Positions 53,226 to 61,417 of a DNA stretch of 64,000 bases are shown here, piece by piece (position 1 is the first letter of the stretch; the number at the start of each line of letters is the position of its first letter). The DNA lies in NCBI GenBank assembly GCA_965116345.1, contig OZ220680.1, positions 62,001 to 126,000 on the forward strand, given 5' to 3'. The translations under genes and the position numbers were made by a program. This DNA comes from VXYL01 sp965116345 (GTDB taxonomy: Bacteria; Pseudomonadota; Gammaproteobacteria; Pseudomonadales; Azotimanducaceae). The notes under the pieces were generated by a model. That model saw only the letters and a program-made list of their open reading frames with translations, was not told the DNA's origin and did no database searches.

Positions 53226-54488
53226 TTAGTAGATTTCATCGAAGTCCTGCCAATAGTCTGCGTAGGTCTTCGACACGCAGTCCGCGCCGAGAACGCGGCA
53301 GCCGCCGATCTTGCTCGCGAGCACCGACAGCGCCATCGCTAGGCGGTGGTCCTCGTAGGTCTCGAAGTCGACGGACCGGAGTTCGGCGGACGGCTGCACG
53401 GTGACCGCGGCGTCGTACTCTTCGACTTCGACGCCGGCCTTGCGCAACTCGGCGACGCCGAAGGCGATGCGGTCGGTTTCCTTGACCCGCAGGGTGGCGA
53501 GGCCCGTGATGTGCGTGGTGGTCGGGAGCAGGGGTGCCATGGCCATCAACGTCGGTGCGGCGTCGGGCATGTCGATCATGTTCACCTCGCCGAGTCCCCG
53601 GAGTCGATGCGGCCCTTCGATGGTCACCCGGGAGTCACTCCGGTTCACCGTGGCACCGATGCGCTCGCACAGCGCGAGGAACGCGTAGTCCCCCTGCCGG
53701 GTCGCTTCACCGAGATTCTCGAGATGCACCCTCCCGCCGTGCAGGGTCGCGAGCGCGGCGTGGTACGTGGCCGCGGAGGCATCGCCTTCGATCACGACCT
53801 CGCCACCTTGGTAGGCCCCGGGCGCCACGGTGACGGTGGACGGGTCGACGATGCGGACGCCGACGCCCCGCCTGGCCATTTCCGCCTGGGTGACACCCAC
53901 GTAGGATGCACTGGTCGCCGAGCCGCGCAGGTGAATGCTGAGACCCCGGGGCAGCGACGGTGCCATGAGCAACAGAGCCGAGAGATACTGGCTGCTGACG
54001 CCCGTCGCGAGGGTGGTCTCCGGCGCCGGCGTTGCCGGTCCGCGAACGACGATGGGGAGCCGGCCTGCGTCGTCCTCGACTTCGCAGCCGATGACGCGCA
54101 GAGCGTCGAGGAGGTCGGCGTTCGGTCGGTCGTGGAGCTGCCGGTGCCCCGTGAACCGGGTGGTCGACGTGCGCAATGCCGCATGGGCAAGCAGCAGCCG
54201 GAGCGAGACGCCGCTCATACCGAGATCAAGCTCGGCATCGAGGGTGAACGGCTCGGCCGGCGGGACGACGTGTGCGTGTTTGCCAGTCCTCTGGACGTCG
54301 ACGCTCAAGCGACCCACGGCGTCGAACATCGAGTCGACGTCGTCGCATCGCGGCACGCCGACGAGGCGCGTGGGGCCGTCGGCCAGGGTCGACATGAGAA
54401 TGTGGCGCAGGGCGATCGACTTGCTGCCGGGCAGGGTGAGGTCAACCGAAAAGGGGCGTTCGACGCGCGCAATGGGCTGTGCTGTCAT
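53226..54488 (-). CDS. aroA: 3-phosphoshikimate 1-carboxyvinyltransferase (EPSP synthase)
   Basis: A 420-residue enzyme condensing shikimate 3-phosphate with PEP. Seen: LPGSKSIALRH (residues 19-29), SSQYLSALLLMAP, EGDASAATYHAAL, MPDAAPTLMAMAPL (catalytic Asp), LRVKETDRIA and YEDHRLAMALSV. The normal substrate-contact motif GNAGTAxRP reads GMSGVSLRL (residues 90-98), so Asn, Thr and Pro are replaced, while the second Gly and the Arg are kept. The fold is complete and the enzyme is probably active, but its inhibitor and substrate contacts should differ. It feeds AroC (20.2 kb). A small HTH gene lies upstream on the same strand. Confidence 0.92.
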   Translation of the reverse strand: MTAQPIARVERPFSVDLTLPGSKSIALRHILMSTLADGPTRLVGVPRCDDVDSMFDAVGRLSVDVQRTGKHAHVVPPAEPFTLDAELDLGMSGVSLRLLLAHAALRTSTTRFTGHRQLHDRPNADLLDALRVIGCEVEDDAGRLPIVVRGPATPAPETTLATGVSSQYLSALLLMAPSLPRGLSIHLRGSATSASYVGVTQAEMARRGVGVRIVDPSTVTVAPGAYQGGEVVIEGDASAATYHAALATLHGGRVHLENLGEATRQGDYAFLALCERIGATVNRSDSRVTIEGPHRLRGLGEVNMIDMPDAAPTLMAMAPLLPTTTHITGLATLRVKETDRIAFGVAELRKAGVEVEEYDAAVTVQPSAELRSVDFETYEDHRLAMALSVLASKIGGCRVLGADCVSKTYADYWQDFDEIY

Positions 54489-54536
54489 GGCGGAGTGGAA
54501 CCTGTGTCCGGGTGGGGGGGCGGGAGGTAGTAGGCG

Positions 54537-54812
54537 TTACGCTTTTGCCTTGCCTTGGCTCTCCTTGGCGCGCTTCTCGTCGCGCTTGCGTCCGGGTCCC
54601 TTGCCGAACTTGTGGCCGAACTTGTGGCCGAACTTGTGGCGCAGGGTGTACCAGCTGGGGTAGGGGATTGGCCGCGGGTTCTTATTGGAGGTCCAGAAGC
54701 GCACGACCCGTCCATCGGAGAGACGCAGGGCCTTGGCCACATCCTTGTTGGAAAGCCCCTTGCTGTCCATCCAGTCCCGCAGTTCCCGAGGTGTCGGCGG
54801 GTACTTCTTCAT
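54537..54812 (-). CDS. Small HTH DNA-binding-like protein with HKFG repeats
   Basis: A 91-residue basic protein. The N-terminal half (about residues 7-45; PRELRDWMDSKGLSNKDVAKAL then RLSDGRVVRFWTS) looks like a Cro/C1-type helix-turn-helix. It is followed by WYTLR and three tandem H-K-F-G units, then a Lys/Arg-rich tail. The repeat is encoded by three 12-bp units. No family was recognised. It lies 48 bp upstream of aroA in the same direction. The ATG at 54812 is chosen because the sequence before it is unconserved; an ATG at 54902 would add 30 residues. Confidence 0.6.
   Translation of the reverse strand: MKKYPPTPRELRDWMDSKGLSNKDVAKALRLSDGRVVRFWTSNKNPRPIPYPSWYTLRHKFGHKFGHKFGKGPGRKRDEKRAKESQGKAKA
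54603..54638. repeat. 12-bp tandem repeat (three units) inside the HTH gene
   Basis: Three perfect copies of GCCGAACTTGTG (plus strand) at 54603-54614, 54615-54626 and 54627-54638, encoding the repeated His-Lys-Phe-Gly units on the minus strand. In-frame slippage would change the number of units without a frameshift. Confidence 0.85.
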
Positions 54813-54928
54813 TGAGGATCCGCCAAGTTGGAAGTCTGGCCGAATGCTACCAAAACAGCCTGCCGCAGAGTGATGGACCAGGCCCTCACGGGTGTACGAC
54901 AAATCCTTGCTGAGTGGTAGGGCGGCCG

Positions 54929-54946
54929 CGCGCCCCGGCGGGCGCG
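54929..54946. repeat. REP-like hairpin CGCGCCC-CGGC-GGGCGCG
   Basis: Perfect 7-bp stem with 4-nt loop, in the gap between the HTH gene and the divergent acyl-CoA dehydrogenase gene. The arms are identical to those at 21295-21311 and 41955-41972. Confidence 0.55.
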
Positions 54947-55001
54947 TGCGGGTGAACTGCTACAATGGTCCGCTTCATCACCGCGAAGCATAGGACAGGC
55001 A

Positions 55002-56276
55002 ATGGTGGCAGCCGTAGGGGCGGATCTCGAAGCGGATCTCAACAACCTGGTCATGAGCGAGGAAGTGGAACCGCTGTATGCGGCGGTTCGGAAGTTCATC
55101 GCCGAGGAAATCGAACCGAACACCCCCGCCTACTTCGAGGCAGCGTTCGAGCATGGGGACCGTTGGAGCCTGTCGCCGCGCCAGGAGGACATCCTCGGCG
55201 CCCTCAAGGGCAAGGCCAAGACGAACGGCCTTTGGAACTTCTTCCTGCCCGACGCGGAGACCGGGGAGGGTTTGAAGAACCTCGACTACGCCTACATCGC
55301 CGCCGAGCTCGGCAAGAACCCGCTGGCCTCCGAGTGCCTGAACTGCAGCGCGCCGGACACCGGCAACATGGAGGTGCTGGAACGCTACGGCACCCCGGAG
55401 CAGAAGGAGAAGTGGTTGAAGCCGCTTCTCGAAGGCGAGATCCGCTCGGCCTACGCCATGACCGAACCCAACCTCGCTTCCTCCGACGCCAAGCAGATCG
55501 CGACCCAAGCGCGCCTCGACGGCGACGAATGGGTGTTGAACGGCGAGAAGTTCTACATCTCCGGGGCCGGCGACAGCCGCTGCACGATCATGATCACCAT
55601 GGTCCAGACCAATCCGGATGCGCCCCCACACCGCCAACAGTCCCAGATTCTCGTGCCCAAGGACACGCCGGGCGTGGAGATCATCGAGCCGATGACCGTG
55701 TTCGGCCACGACGACGCGCCACACGGCCACATGCATCTGCGCTTCAACGACGCCCGGGTGCCGAAGGAGAACATGCTGCTGGGCGAGGGTCGCGGCTTCG
55801 AAATCTCCCAGGGCCGTCTCGGTCCCGGCCGCATCCACCACTGCATGCGGTCGGTGGGCCAGGCGGAGCGCGCCCTCGACCTCATGGTGCGCCGGGGGAT
55901 GTCGCGCGAGGCGTTCGGCAAACCGCTGGTGCAGCTCGGCAAGAACCTGGAGATCGTCTCCCGGGCGCGGATCGAAATCGAAGCCATGCGCCTCATGGTG
56001 TTGAAGGCGGCCAAGGCGATGGACGTGCTCGGCAACCGCGAGGCGCGGGTATGGGTCCACATGTGCAAGGCGATGATTCCGGAGCGCACCTGCCAGATCA
56101 TCGACCAGGCGATCCAGATCCACGGTGCCGCCGGCGTGTCCCAGTGGACGCCCTTGGCCGGTATGTACACGGGCCAGCGAACGCTCAGGATCGCCGATGG
56201 CCCGGACGAGGTTCACCACCTGGTGGTCGGCCGTACGGAACTGCGCAAGTACGACGAGAACTTCGGCCGTTCGTAA
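55002..56276 (+). CDS. Acyl-CoA dehydrogenase family protein
   Basis: A 424-residue FAD enzyme with the three acyl-CoA dehydrogenase domains: an N-terminal helical part (LYAAVRKFIAEEIEPNTPAY), a middle beta domain (AYAMTEPNLASSDAKQIATQARLDGDEWVLNGEKFYISGAGDS, the FAD-binding region) and a C-terminal helical part (GPGRIHHCMRSVGQAERAL, QIHGAAGVSQ, LRIADGPDEVHH). The ending ADGPDEVH is typical of the ACAD10/11-like group, which oxidises branched or long acyl-CoAs or 4-hydroxyacyl intermediates. Substrate not decidable. It stands alone, 48 bp before a TonB-dependent receptor gene. Confidence 0.9.
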   Translation: MVAAVGADLEADLNNLVMSEEVEPLYAAVRKFIAEEIEPNTPAYFEAAFEHGDRWSLSPRQEDILGALKGKAKTNGLWNFFLPDAETGEGLKNLDYAYIAAELGKNPLASECLNCSAPDTGNMEVLERYGTPEQKEKWLKPLLEGEIRSAYAMTEPNLASSDAKQIATQARLDGDEWVLNGEKFYISGAGDSRCTIMITMVQTNPDAPPHRQQSQILVPKDTPGVEIIEPMTVFGHDDAPHGHMHLRFNDARVPKENMLLGEGRGFEISQGRLGPGRIHHCMRSVGQAERALDLMVRRGMSREAFGKPLVQLGKNLEIVSRARIEIEAMRLMVLKAAKAMDVLGNREARVWVHMCKAMIPERTCQIIDQAIQIHGAAGVSQWTPLAGMYTGQRTLRIADGPDEVHHLVVGRTELRKYDENFGRS

Positions 56277-56323
56277 CCCCTGTCCCATAGGCGGCCCCTG
56301 GTGAGCAAAGCGGGTTAGTTACG

Positions 56324-58372
56324 ATGTCTCCAATCTGGTACCCGCAGCGCCTGGCCGTTGGCGCGCTGACGGCGCTATGCGGGACGGTATGCGCCGCTCC
56401 CGCGCTGGAAGAGGTGGTGGTGCGGGCCGAGGCCTCGGTGATACCGGGACATCGGGGCACCGGCAGTATCGGCGTGGTGCATGCGGACACCATCGAGTTG
56501 ACCCGCGCGAGCCACGTCCACGAGGTGCTCGTGCGCGTCCCGGGCGTGTGGGTCTCCCGCGGTTCCGGCCACGAGCACCTGACCGCGATCCGCTCGGGTG
56601 TGTTGACGGGTGCCGGCGCCTGCGGGGAATTCCTGCTGCTCGAGAACGGCGTGCCGATCCGCCCTGCGGGATTCTGCAACGTCAACAACCTGTTCGAGAT
56701 GAACACCGAACAAGCGGCGGCGATCGAGGTGGTGCGCGGGCCTGCAAGTGCGCTGTTCGGCGGCAACGCCCTGCACGGCGTCGTCAACACCGTGACCGCC
56801 ACCAGCGCCGAGGCGTCCCACGGCAGCCTCGAGGCAGGCCCCTACGGCTACCTCCAGGGTCGGCTCGACACCGGCGGCAACGCCTGGCGGATCAACGTCC
56901 TGACGACCTCATCGGAAGGCTATCGGGACGACACCGGCTACGGCCAGCACAAGGTCTATGGCGGCATGGACTCGGAGTTCGCCGGCTGGCGCGTCTCGAG
57001 CACGCTGTCGGCAACGCTGCTCAACCAGGAGACCGGCGGCTTCGTGCGGGGATTCCAGGCCTACGATTCGGCGGCGCGGGACTCCAACCCCAACCCGGAG
57101 GCCTATCGGGATGCCTGGTCCATGCGCCTCGCCAGTGTCTGGCAGCGCGTCTCGGGCGACCGTGCGGTGACGCTCACGCCCTACCTGCGGCGTTCCTCGA
57201 TGGCTTTCTTCCAGCACTTCCTGCCGGGACAGCCGTTGGAGAACAACGCCCAGTCGAGCGTCGGCCTGACGGCGCGGGTGGAGACCGAGGGCACGTGGCG
57301 GTGGACCGCCGGCGCGGTGGCGGAGGTGTTCCGAGGGGCTCTTTCCGAGCAGCAGGATGGTCCGACCACGGGCTCGGCCTTCCTGGTCGGGACCCGGCCT
57401 CCCGGCACGCATTACGACTACGACGTGCTCGGCGCCACCCTGGCGGCCTTCTACGACGCCGCGGTGGATCTCGCCGCCGACGTTGAACTGGTAGCTAGCG
57501 CACGCCTGGAACGGAACAGCTACGACTACGAAAACGACCACCTGGTGGGCAATACCCGCGACGACGGCAGCGCCTGTGGATTCGGCGGTTGCCTGTATAC
57601 GCGACCGGCGGATCGAAACGACAGCTACGCGAATCTGGCGGGACGGATCGGTGTCGACTGGTCGCTGGGCGAGGGCAGGGCGGCCTACGCGGTGGCGGGT
57701 CTGGGCTTTCGACCACCCCAGACCACGGAACTCTACCGCTTGCAGCGTGGCCAGACCGTGGCCGACCTCGACAGCGAGAGTCTGCGTTCCGTGGAAGCTG
57801 GACTGCGGGGTTCCTGGGGTCGCCTGGACGTCGACGTCGCGGCCTACGTCGATGCCACCCGGAACCTGATCTTCCGTGACGCCAACGGTTTCAACGTCAG
57901 CGACGGGGCCACCGAGGGCCGCGGCATCGAGGCCGAGGTCGCCTGGCGCGCCGGTGGGCATACCGTTGACCTGGCGTTCGCCTGGAGCCGACACCAATAC
58001 GCCTTCACCCGCAACGTGGGCGGCGGCGAGCGCATCGAGGACGGCAACGAGGTGGACACCGCGCCTCGCCGCCTGGGCAGCGCCCACTGGCGGTGGCAGG
58101 GGGAGCGGCTGACGTCGGAACTGGAGGTGGTCCGCATCGGCTCGCATTTCATCAACGCATCGAACACCGCCCGCTACGGCGGCCACACGGTGGTCAACTG
58201 GCGCGGTACCTGGGACGCCACGCCGCGCGTCCGGGTATTCGCGCGGGTAGTCAATCTCCTGGACGCCGCCTACGCGGACCGCGCGGACTTCGCCTTCGGC
58301 AGCTACCGTTACTTCCCGGCCATGCCACGACAAGTCTATGTTGGCGCGCGGCTCATGTTGTCACCGCCCTGA
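56324..58372 (+). CDS. TonB-dependent outer-membrane receptor
   Basis: A 682-residue receptor: signal peptide (about residues 1-25, ending GTVCAA), plug domain starting PALEEVVVRAEASV (TonB-box-like EEVVVRAE) with VVRGPASALFGGNALHGVVNTVT, then a beta-barrel of alternating strands to YRYFPAMPRQVYVGARLML. The C terminus ends LSPP, lacking the terminal aromatic residue typical of barrels. The plug contains GAGACGEF and PAGFCNVNNLFEMN, with a Cys pair. It should take up a ligand across the outer membrane with energy from TonB. The ligand is not identifiable. No transporter genes follow. Confidence 0.92.
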   Translation: MSPIWYPQRLAVGALTALCGTVCAAPALEEVVVRAEASVIPGHRGTGSIGVVHADTIELTRASHVHEVLVRVPGVWVSRGSGHEHLTAIRSGVLTGAGACGEFLLLENGVPIRPAGFCNVNNLFEMNTEQAAAIEVVRGPASALFGGNALHGVVNTVTATSAEASHGSLEAGPYGYLQGRLDTGGNAWRINVLTTSSEGYRDDTGYGQHKVYGGMDSEFAGWRVSSTLSATLLNQETGGFVRGFQAYDSAARDSNPNPEAYRDAWSMRLASVWQRVSGDRAVTLTPYLRRSSMAFFQHFLPGQPLENNAQSSVGLTARVETEGTWRWTAGAVAEVFRGALSEQQDGPTTGSAFLVGTRPPGTHYDYDVLGATLAAFYDAAVDLAADVELVASARLERNSYDYENDHLVGNTRDDGSACGFGGCLYTRPADRNDSYANLAGRIGVDWSLGEGRAAYAVAGLGFRPPQTTELYRLQRGQTVADLDSESLRSVEAGLRGSWGRLDVDVAAYVDATRNLIFRDANGFNVSDGATEGRGIEAEVAWRAGGHTVDLAFAWSRHQYAFTRNVGGGERIEDGNEVDTAPRRLGSAHWRWQGERLTSELEVVRIGSHFINASNTARYGGHTVVNWRGTWDATPRVRVFARVVNLLDAAYADRADFAFGSYRYFPAMPRQVYVGARLMLSPP

Positions 58373-58408
58373 AATCGCGCAGGAGACCGGCACCGAGTCC
58401 GTAGCGGC

Positions 58409-58438
58409 GACCACATGCCCATCGGGCACGTTGTGGTC
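58409..58438. terminator. Hairpin between convergent receptor and minus-strand gene
   Basis: GACCACA/TGTGGTC outer stem (7 bp) enclosing an inner GCCC/GGGC stem with an ATC loop. It lies in the 150-bp gap between the convergent genes, in the right place for a bidirectional terminator, but has no T-tract. The rest of the gap holds nothing recognisable. Confidence 0.45.
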
Positions 58439-58522
58439 GGGCGTCTTCGAACAACGAACCGCTGCGGGATTCCGGACACGGGCGGGGACAGGCTGCGCGC
58501 CTACGCTACGTCCAAGGGGCTC

Positions 58523-59752
58523 TCAGTGGTCGAGCGTGTCCAGGTAGCGCCCCAGGAGTCCGGCGTGGAGGTCTCGTAGGGCCCGGCGGTGATCGAGGTC
58601 TTCCCGGTCCGAGTGGCCGCGACGCAGGGCGAGGACATGGTCGTAGGCGCGCTCCCCCTCGCTGTCGCCGCCGCACGGCGTCAGCGTCCGGGCGAGCCCC
58701 GGCTCTTCGATCACGGTCCAGGCGGGAAACCAGGATGTGGCCATCCGCCGGTCAAGGTCGTGGTCCCTGGCGGCCACCCATGCCTTCTTCAGGCGGGTAT
58801 CGGGAAACCCCGCCGCCTCGACGCACTCCTCGAAGTACGCCGGTGCGTGCCAGCACAGCCAGAACCACCGGCCTACCGCCTCCGCATAGTGTCTTAACCG
58901 CCAGGCGGCTTGTGCGAGACGAACTTGCAGCACGGGCTCGGACTCGCCTTCGGGCACCGCCAGCGCGCACCGCTTGACGCCCTCCCAGTCCAGCCCGTTC
59001 AGATAGGCCCAACTGGCGTGTGCCTTGGGGTCGTCCGGATCGTAGGCGGCCGCTTCCAGACCTCGTCCGGCCGTCCGCCACAGCGGGCTCATGAAGTCGC
59101 GCACTCCCGTGTGCAGCAAGGTCGCCGCCGCCGGCAGCCAGCGTTGTTCCAGGGTACGGAGATAGGGCAAGGCGTGATCGGGTTGCTCCGGGGGCGGGGC
59201 CGCCAGGGCTTCTATCAAGGCTTCGGCGTGGGCGAGCGTCCAATGCCCGGGGTCGATTGCGGCCATGCGATGGAGGGCTTCCACGGCTACCGGCCGGTTG
59301 CGAGCGGCCAACGCGCCGATGAGGGCGTTCTGCGCCTGTATCTCGGCACCGTCGAGGAAGAGGTCCGGCTGCTGTCGATCAGTCGGCCGGCGGTACTCGG
59401 TGCGCAGCAGGTCATCGAGGCGGCCCTCGGCCGAGGCCGTGAGTTCGGCGCCCGCGTGGGCATCCGTGCCGTAGATGGGAACGGTCTGGGCCTCGAGATG
59501 CAGGCCGCGCGCCCACGAAGCCGCGTCGTCGAGAAGCATCCGGACGCTGTCGGGGCTTGGCACGAGGACGTCGTCCAGGGTCGCGCGCTCACCCCGCCGC
59601 CACGCCTGGTAGTCGTCGTAGCGGAGCCGATTGGTGGCTAGCAGCAGTTCCAGCGGCGAGTAGAAGCCGTAGGCCGTAAGGACGTGTTGAATCGCCGCCT
59701 GCATCTCGGCGGTGGCAGCCGCGTTGTCGAGTAGGGATTGGTCCGTCGTCAC
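58523..59752 (-). CDS. Protein of unknown function, mainly helical
   Basis: A 409-residue protein with no recognised family. It is rich in Ala, Leu, Trp and Arg, without signal peptide or TM segment. The N terminus has QAAIQHVLTAYGFYSPLELL, followed by RYDDYQAWRRGERATLDDVL. The C-terminal half looks like stacked helical pairs (WFWLCWHAPAYFEECVEAAG). The start ATG overlaps the stop of the MaoC-like gene by 4 bases, so they form a unit. A helical-repeat scaffold or an enzyme are both possible. Nothing further can be supported. Confidence 0.7.
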   Translation of the reverse strand: MTTDQSLLDNAAATAEMQAAIQHVLTAYGFYSPLELLLATNRLRYDDYQAWRRGERATLDDVLVPSPDSVRMLLDDAASWARGLHLEAQTVPIYGTDAHAGAELTASAEGRLDDLLRTEYRRPTDRQQPDLFLDGAEIQAQNALIGALAARNRPVAVEALHRMAAIDPGHWTLAHAEALIEALAAPPPEQPDHALPYLRTLEQRWLPAAATLLHTGVRDFMSPLWRTAGRGLEAAAYDPDDPKAHASWAYLNGLDWEGVKRCALAVPEGESEPVLQVRLAQAAWRLRHYAEAVGRWFWLCWHAPAYFEECVEAAGFPDTRLKKAWVAARDHDLDRRMATSWFPAWTVIEEPGLARTLTPCGGDSEGERAYDHVLALRRGHSDREDLDHRRALRDLHAGLLGRYLDTLDH

Positions 59753-60186
59753 GGTCTGCGCTGGACCATCAGAGTGACTTCCTGTGTCAGCACGACTTTG
59801 CCTTCATTGTCCGCGACCTGGTCGTCGAGCGTGACGATGCCGAGGTCGGGACGGCTTCCGGACTCTCGTCTGCCGATGCAACGGGTCTCGTAGGTGAGCG
59901 TGGTGCCCGCCCGGGCGGGATTCGGCAGGCGCAGCTTGTCCTTGCCGAGCATCGCCACGAGTCGGATCTCGTCGCGATGGCGATGAAACAGCAGCGTGAC
60001 GATGGCGAAGAGGTGGGCGGAGGAGGCCACCAGGGTTCCGAAGGGCGAGTGTCTGGCGGCCTCCGGATCGGTGTGTTCCGGTCGCGGGTCCCAGACTTTC
60101 GCGTAGGCAATGATGTCTTCGGCCGCCAAGTGCCATGTCCCCACGACCGAATGATAGTCGTCGGGAATGTCGTCGAAGTACAGCAC
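59749..60186 (-). CDS. MaoC-like hotdog-fold dehydratase/thioesterase-type protein
   Basis: A 145-residue single-hotdog protein. Seen: an opening VGTWHLAAEDIIAYAKVWDPRPEHTDPEAA with the MaoC-like acidic and His residues (the usual hydratase D-x4-H pattern is present as D-PRPEH), then SAHLFAIVTLLFHRH and TYETRCIGRRES, LDDQVADNEGKVVL. Likely acts on acyl-CoA or acyl-carrier-bound substrates, as in R-specific enoyl-CoA hydratases. 72 bp downstream of bioB and overlapping the unknown gene by 4 bases. Confidence 0.8.
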   Translation of the reverse strand: MLYFDDIPDDYHSVVGTWHLAAEDIIAYAKVWDPRPEHTDPEAARHSPFGTLVASSAHLFAIVTLLFHRHRDEIRLVAMLGKDKLRLPNPARAGTTLTYETRCIGRRESGSRPDLGIVTLDDQVADNEGKVVLTQEVTLMVQRRP

Positions 60187-60258
60187 CTTTGTTCTTGAAG
60201 CGTCGGTCAGGTCGGTACGGCGGCATCCTTCACCGGGCGGACGTTGGCGGCGGCAGGC

Positions 60259-61233
60259 TCAACCGGCTTCCAGTGGCAGGTCCTCGCGACGCGTCAGCCC
60301 CAAGCCCTCGAACATCTGCATGTCGTCGTCGAAGGTCGGGTTCGGCGTGGTCAGCAGTTGATCGCCGCAGAAGATCGAGCCCGCCCCGGCGAGGAAGCAC
60401 AGCGCCTGTGCTTCTTCGCTGAGATCGGTACGACCGGCGGAAAGCCGGACGACGGATTTCGGCATGAGGATGCGGGCCACGGCGACGCAGCGGACGAGTT
60501 CGATGGGAGGCAGGGTCGACGTGCCGTGCAGTGGCGTGCCTTCCACCTGCACGAGGTTGTTGATCGGCACGGACTCGGGGTGTTCGGCAAGGTTCGCGAG
60601 CTGCTGCAGTAGTCCGGCGCGGTCCTCGCGGCTCTCGCCCATGCCGACGATGCCGCCGGCGCAGACGCGCACGCCGACGTCGCGCACGTTGGCGAGCGTG
60701 TCCAGGCGATCCTGGTAACCCCGGGAGGTGATCACCTGGCCGTAGTACTCGGGCGAGGTGTCGAGGTTGTGGTTGTAGTAGTCGAGACCGGCGTCGGCCA
60801 GCGTCCGCGCCTGCGAGGTGGTCAGCATGCCGAGCGTCACGCAGGTCTCCATGTCGAGATCCTTGACCGCCTCCACCAACGCCGCAACCTTGCGCGTCTG
60901 GGCGTTGGTCGGGCTGCGCCACGCCGCACCCATGCAGAACCGCGTGGCGCCCGCATTCCGTGCCTTGGTGGCCGCCGCGACGACATCCTCGACGCCGAGC
61001 AGGCTGTGGGCGTCGAGGCCGGTGTCGTAGTGCACGCTTTGGGGACAGTACTTGCAGTCCTCGGGACAGCCACCGGTCTTGATGCTCAGCAGCGTGCTGA
61101 TCTGGACCTCGTTCGCGGGGTGGTGGTCGCGGTGGATCGACTGTGCGGTGAACAGCAGATCGTTCAAGGGCTGATCGAACAGTGCGAGGATCTCGCCAAT
61201 GCTCCAGTCGTGCCTGATGTGCGCGTCGCTCAA
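60259..61233 (-). CDS. bioB: Biotin synthase
   Basis: A 324-residue radical-SAM enzyme converting dethiobiotin to biotin. The SAM cluster motif GGCPEDCKYCPQ gives Cys56, Cys60 and Cys63. Also seen: FCMGAAWRSPT, MLTTSQARTLADAGLDYYNHNLDTSPEYY and FLAGAGSIFCGDQLLTTPNP. Start: TTG at 61233 behind GGGGGGA (6-base spacing) gives LSDAHIRHDWS; the frame continues upstream to 61377 without a good site. Monocistronic or first in a unit with the MaoC-like gene. Other bio genes (bioFHCD) are not here, and no BirA operator was recognised. Confidence 0.95.
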   Translation of the reverse strand: MSDAHIRHDWSIGEILALFDQPLNDLLFTAQSIHRDHHPANEVQISTLLSIKTGGCPEDCKYCPQSVHYDTGLDAHSLLGVEDVVAAATKARNAGATRFCMGAAWRSPTNAQTRKVAALVEAVKDLDMETCVTLGMLTTSQARTLADAGLDYYNHNLDTSPEYYGQVITSRGYQDRLDTLANVRDVGVRVCAGGIVGMGESREDRAGLLQQLANLAEHPESVPINNLVQVEGTPLHGTSTLPPIELVRCVAVARILMPKSVVRLSAGRTDLSEEAQALCFLAGAGSIFCGDQLLTTPNPTFDDDMQMFEGLGLTRREDLPLEAG

Positions 61234-61417
61234 ACTCGTCCCCCCAAACCGGCTTGCTGTCCGGCGGGCATCGTACCAGCCTCGCGGGTTCTTGCCGAGC
61301 GCACCGCGTCCCGGGCGTTTCAAGACGCGGCATCGATGGTTCACAATGGCCGCGACGGCAGGGCAGGGCCTTTGCATCCCTAGCCGCAGTAACCAATGCG
61401 TTAGTCGAGAGTTACCG

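Noticed and set aside
56324..58372. Siderophore uptake locus
   Set aside because: No siderophore biosynthesis, periplasmic binding protein or ABC transporter genes accompany either TonB-dependent receptor, so ligand assignment is not supported.
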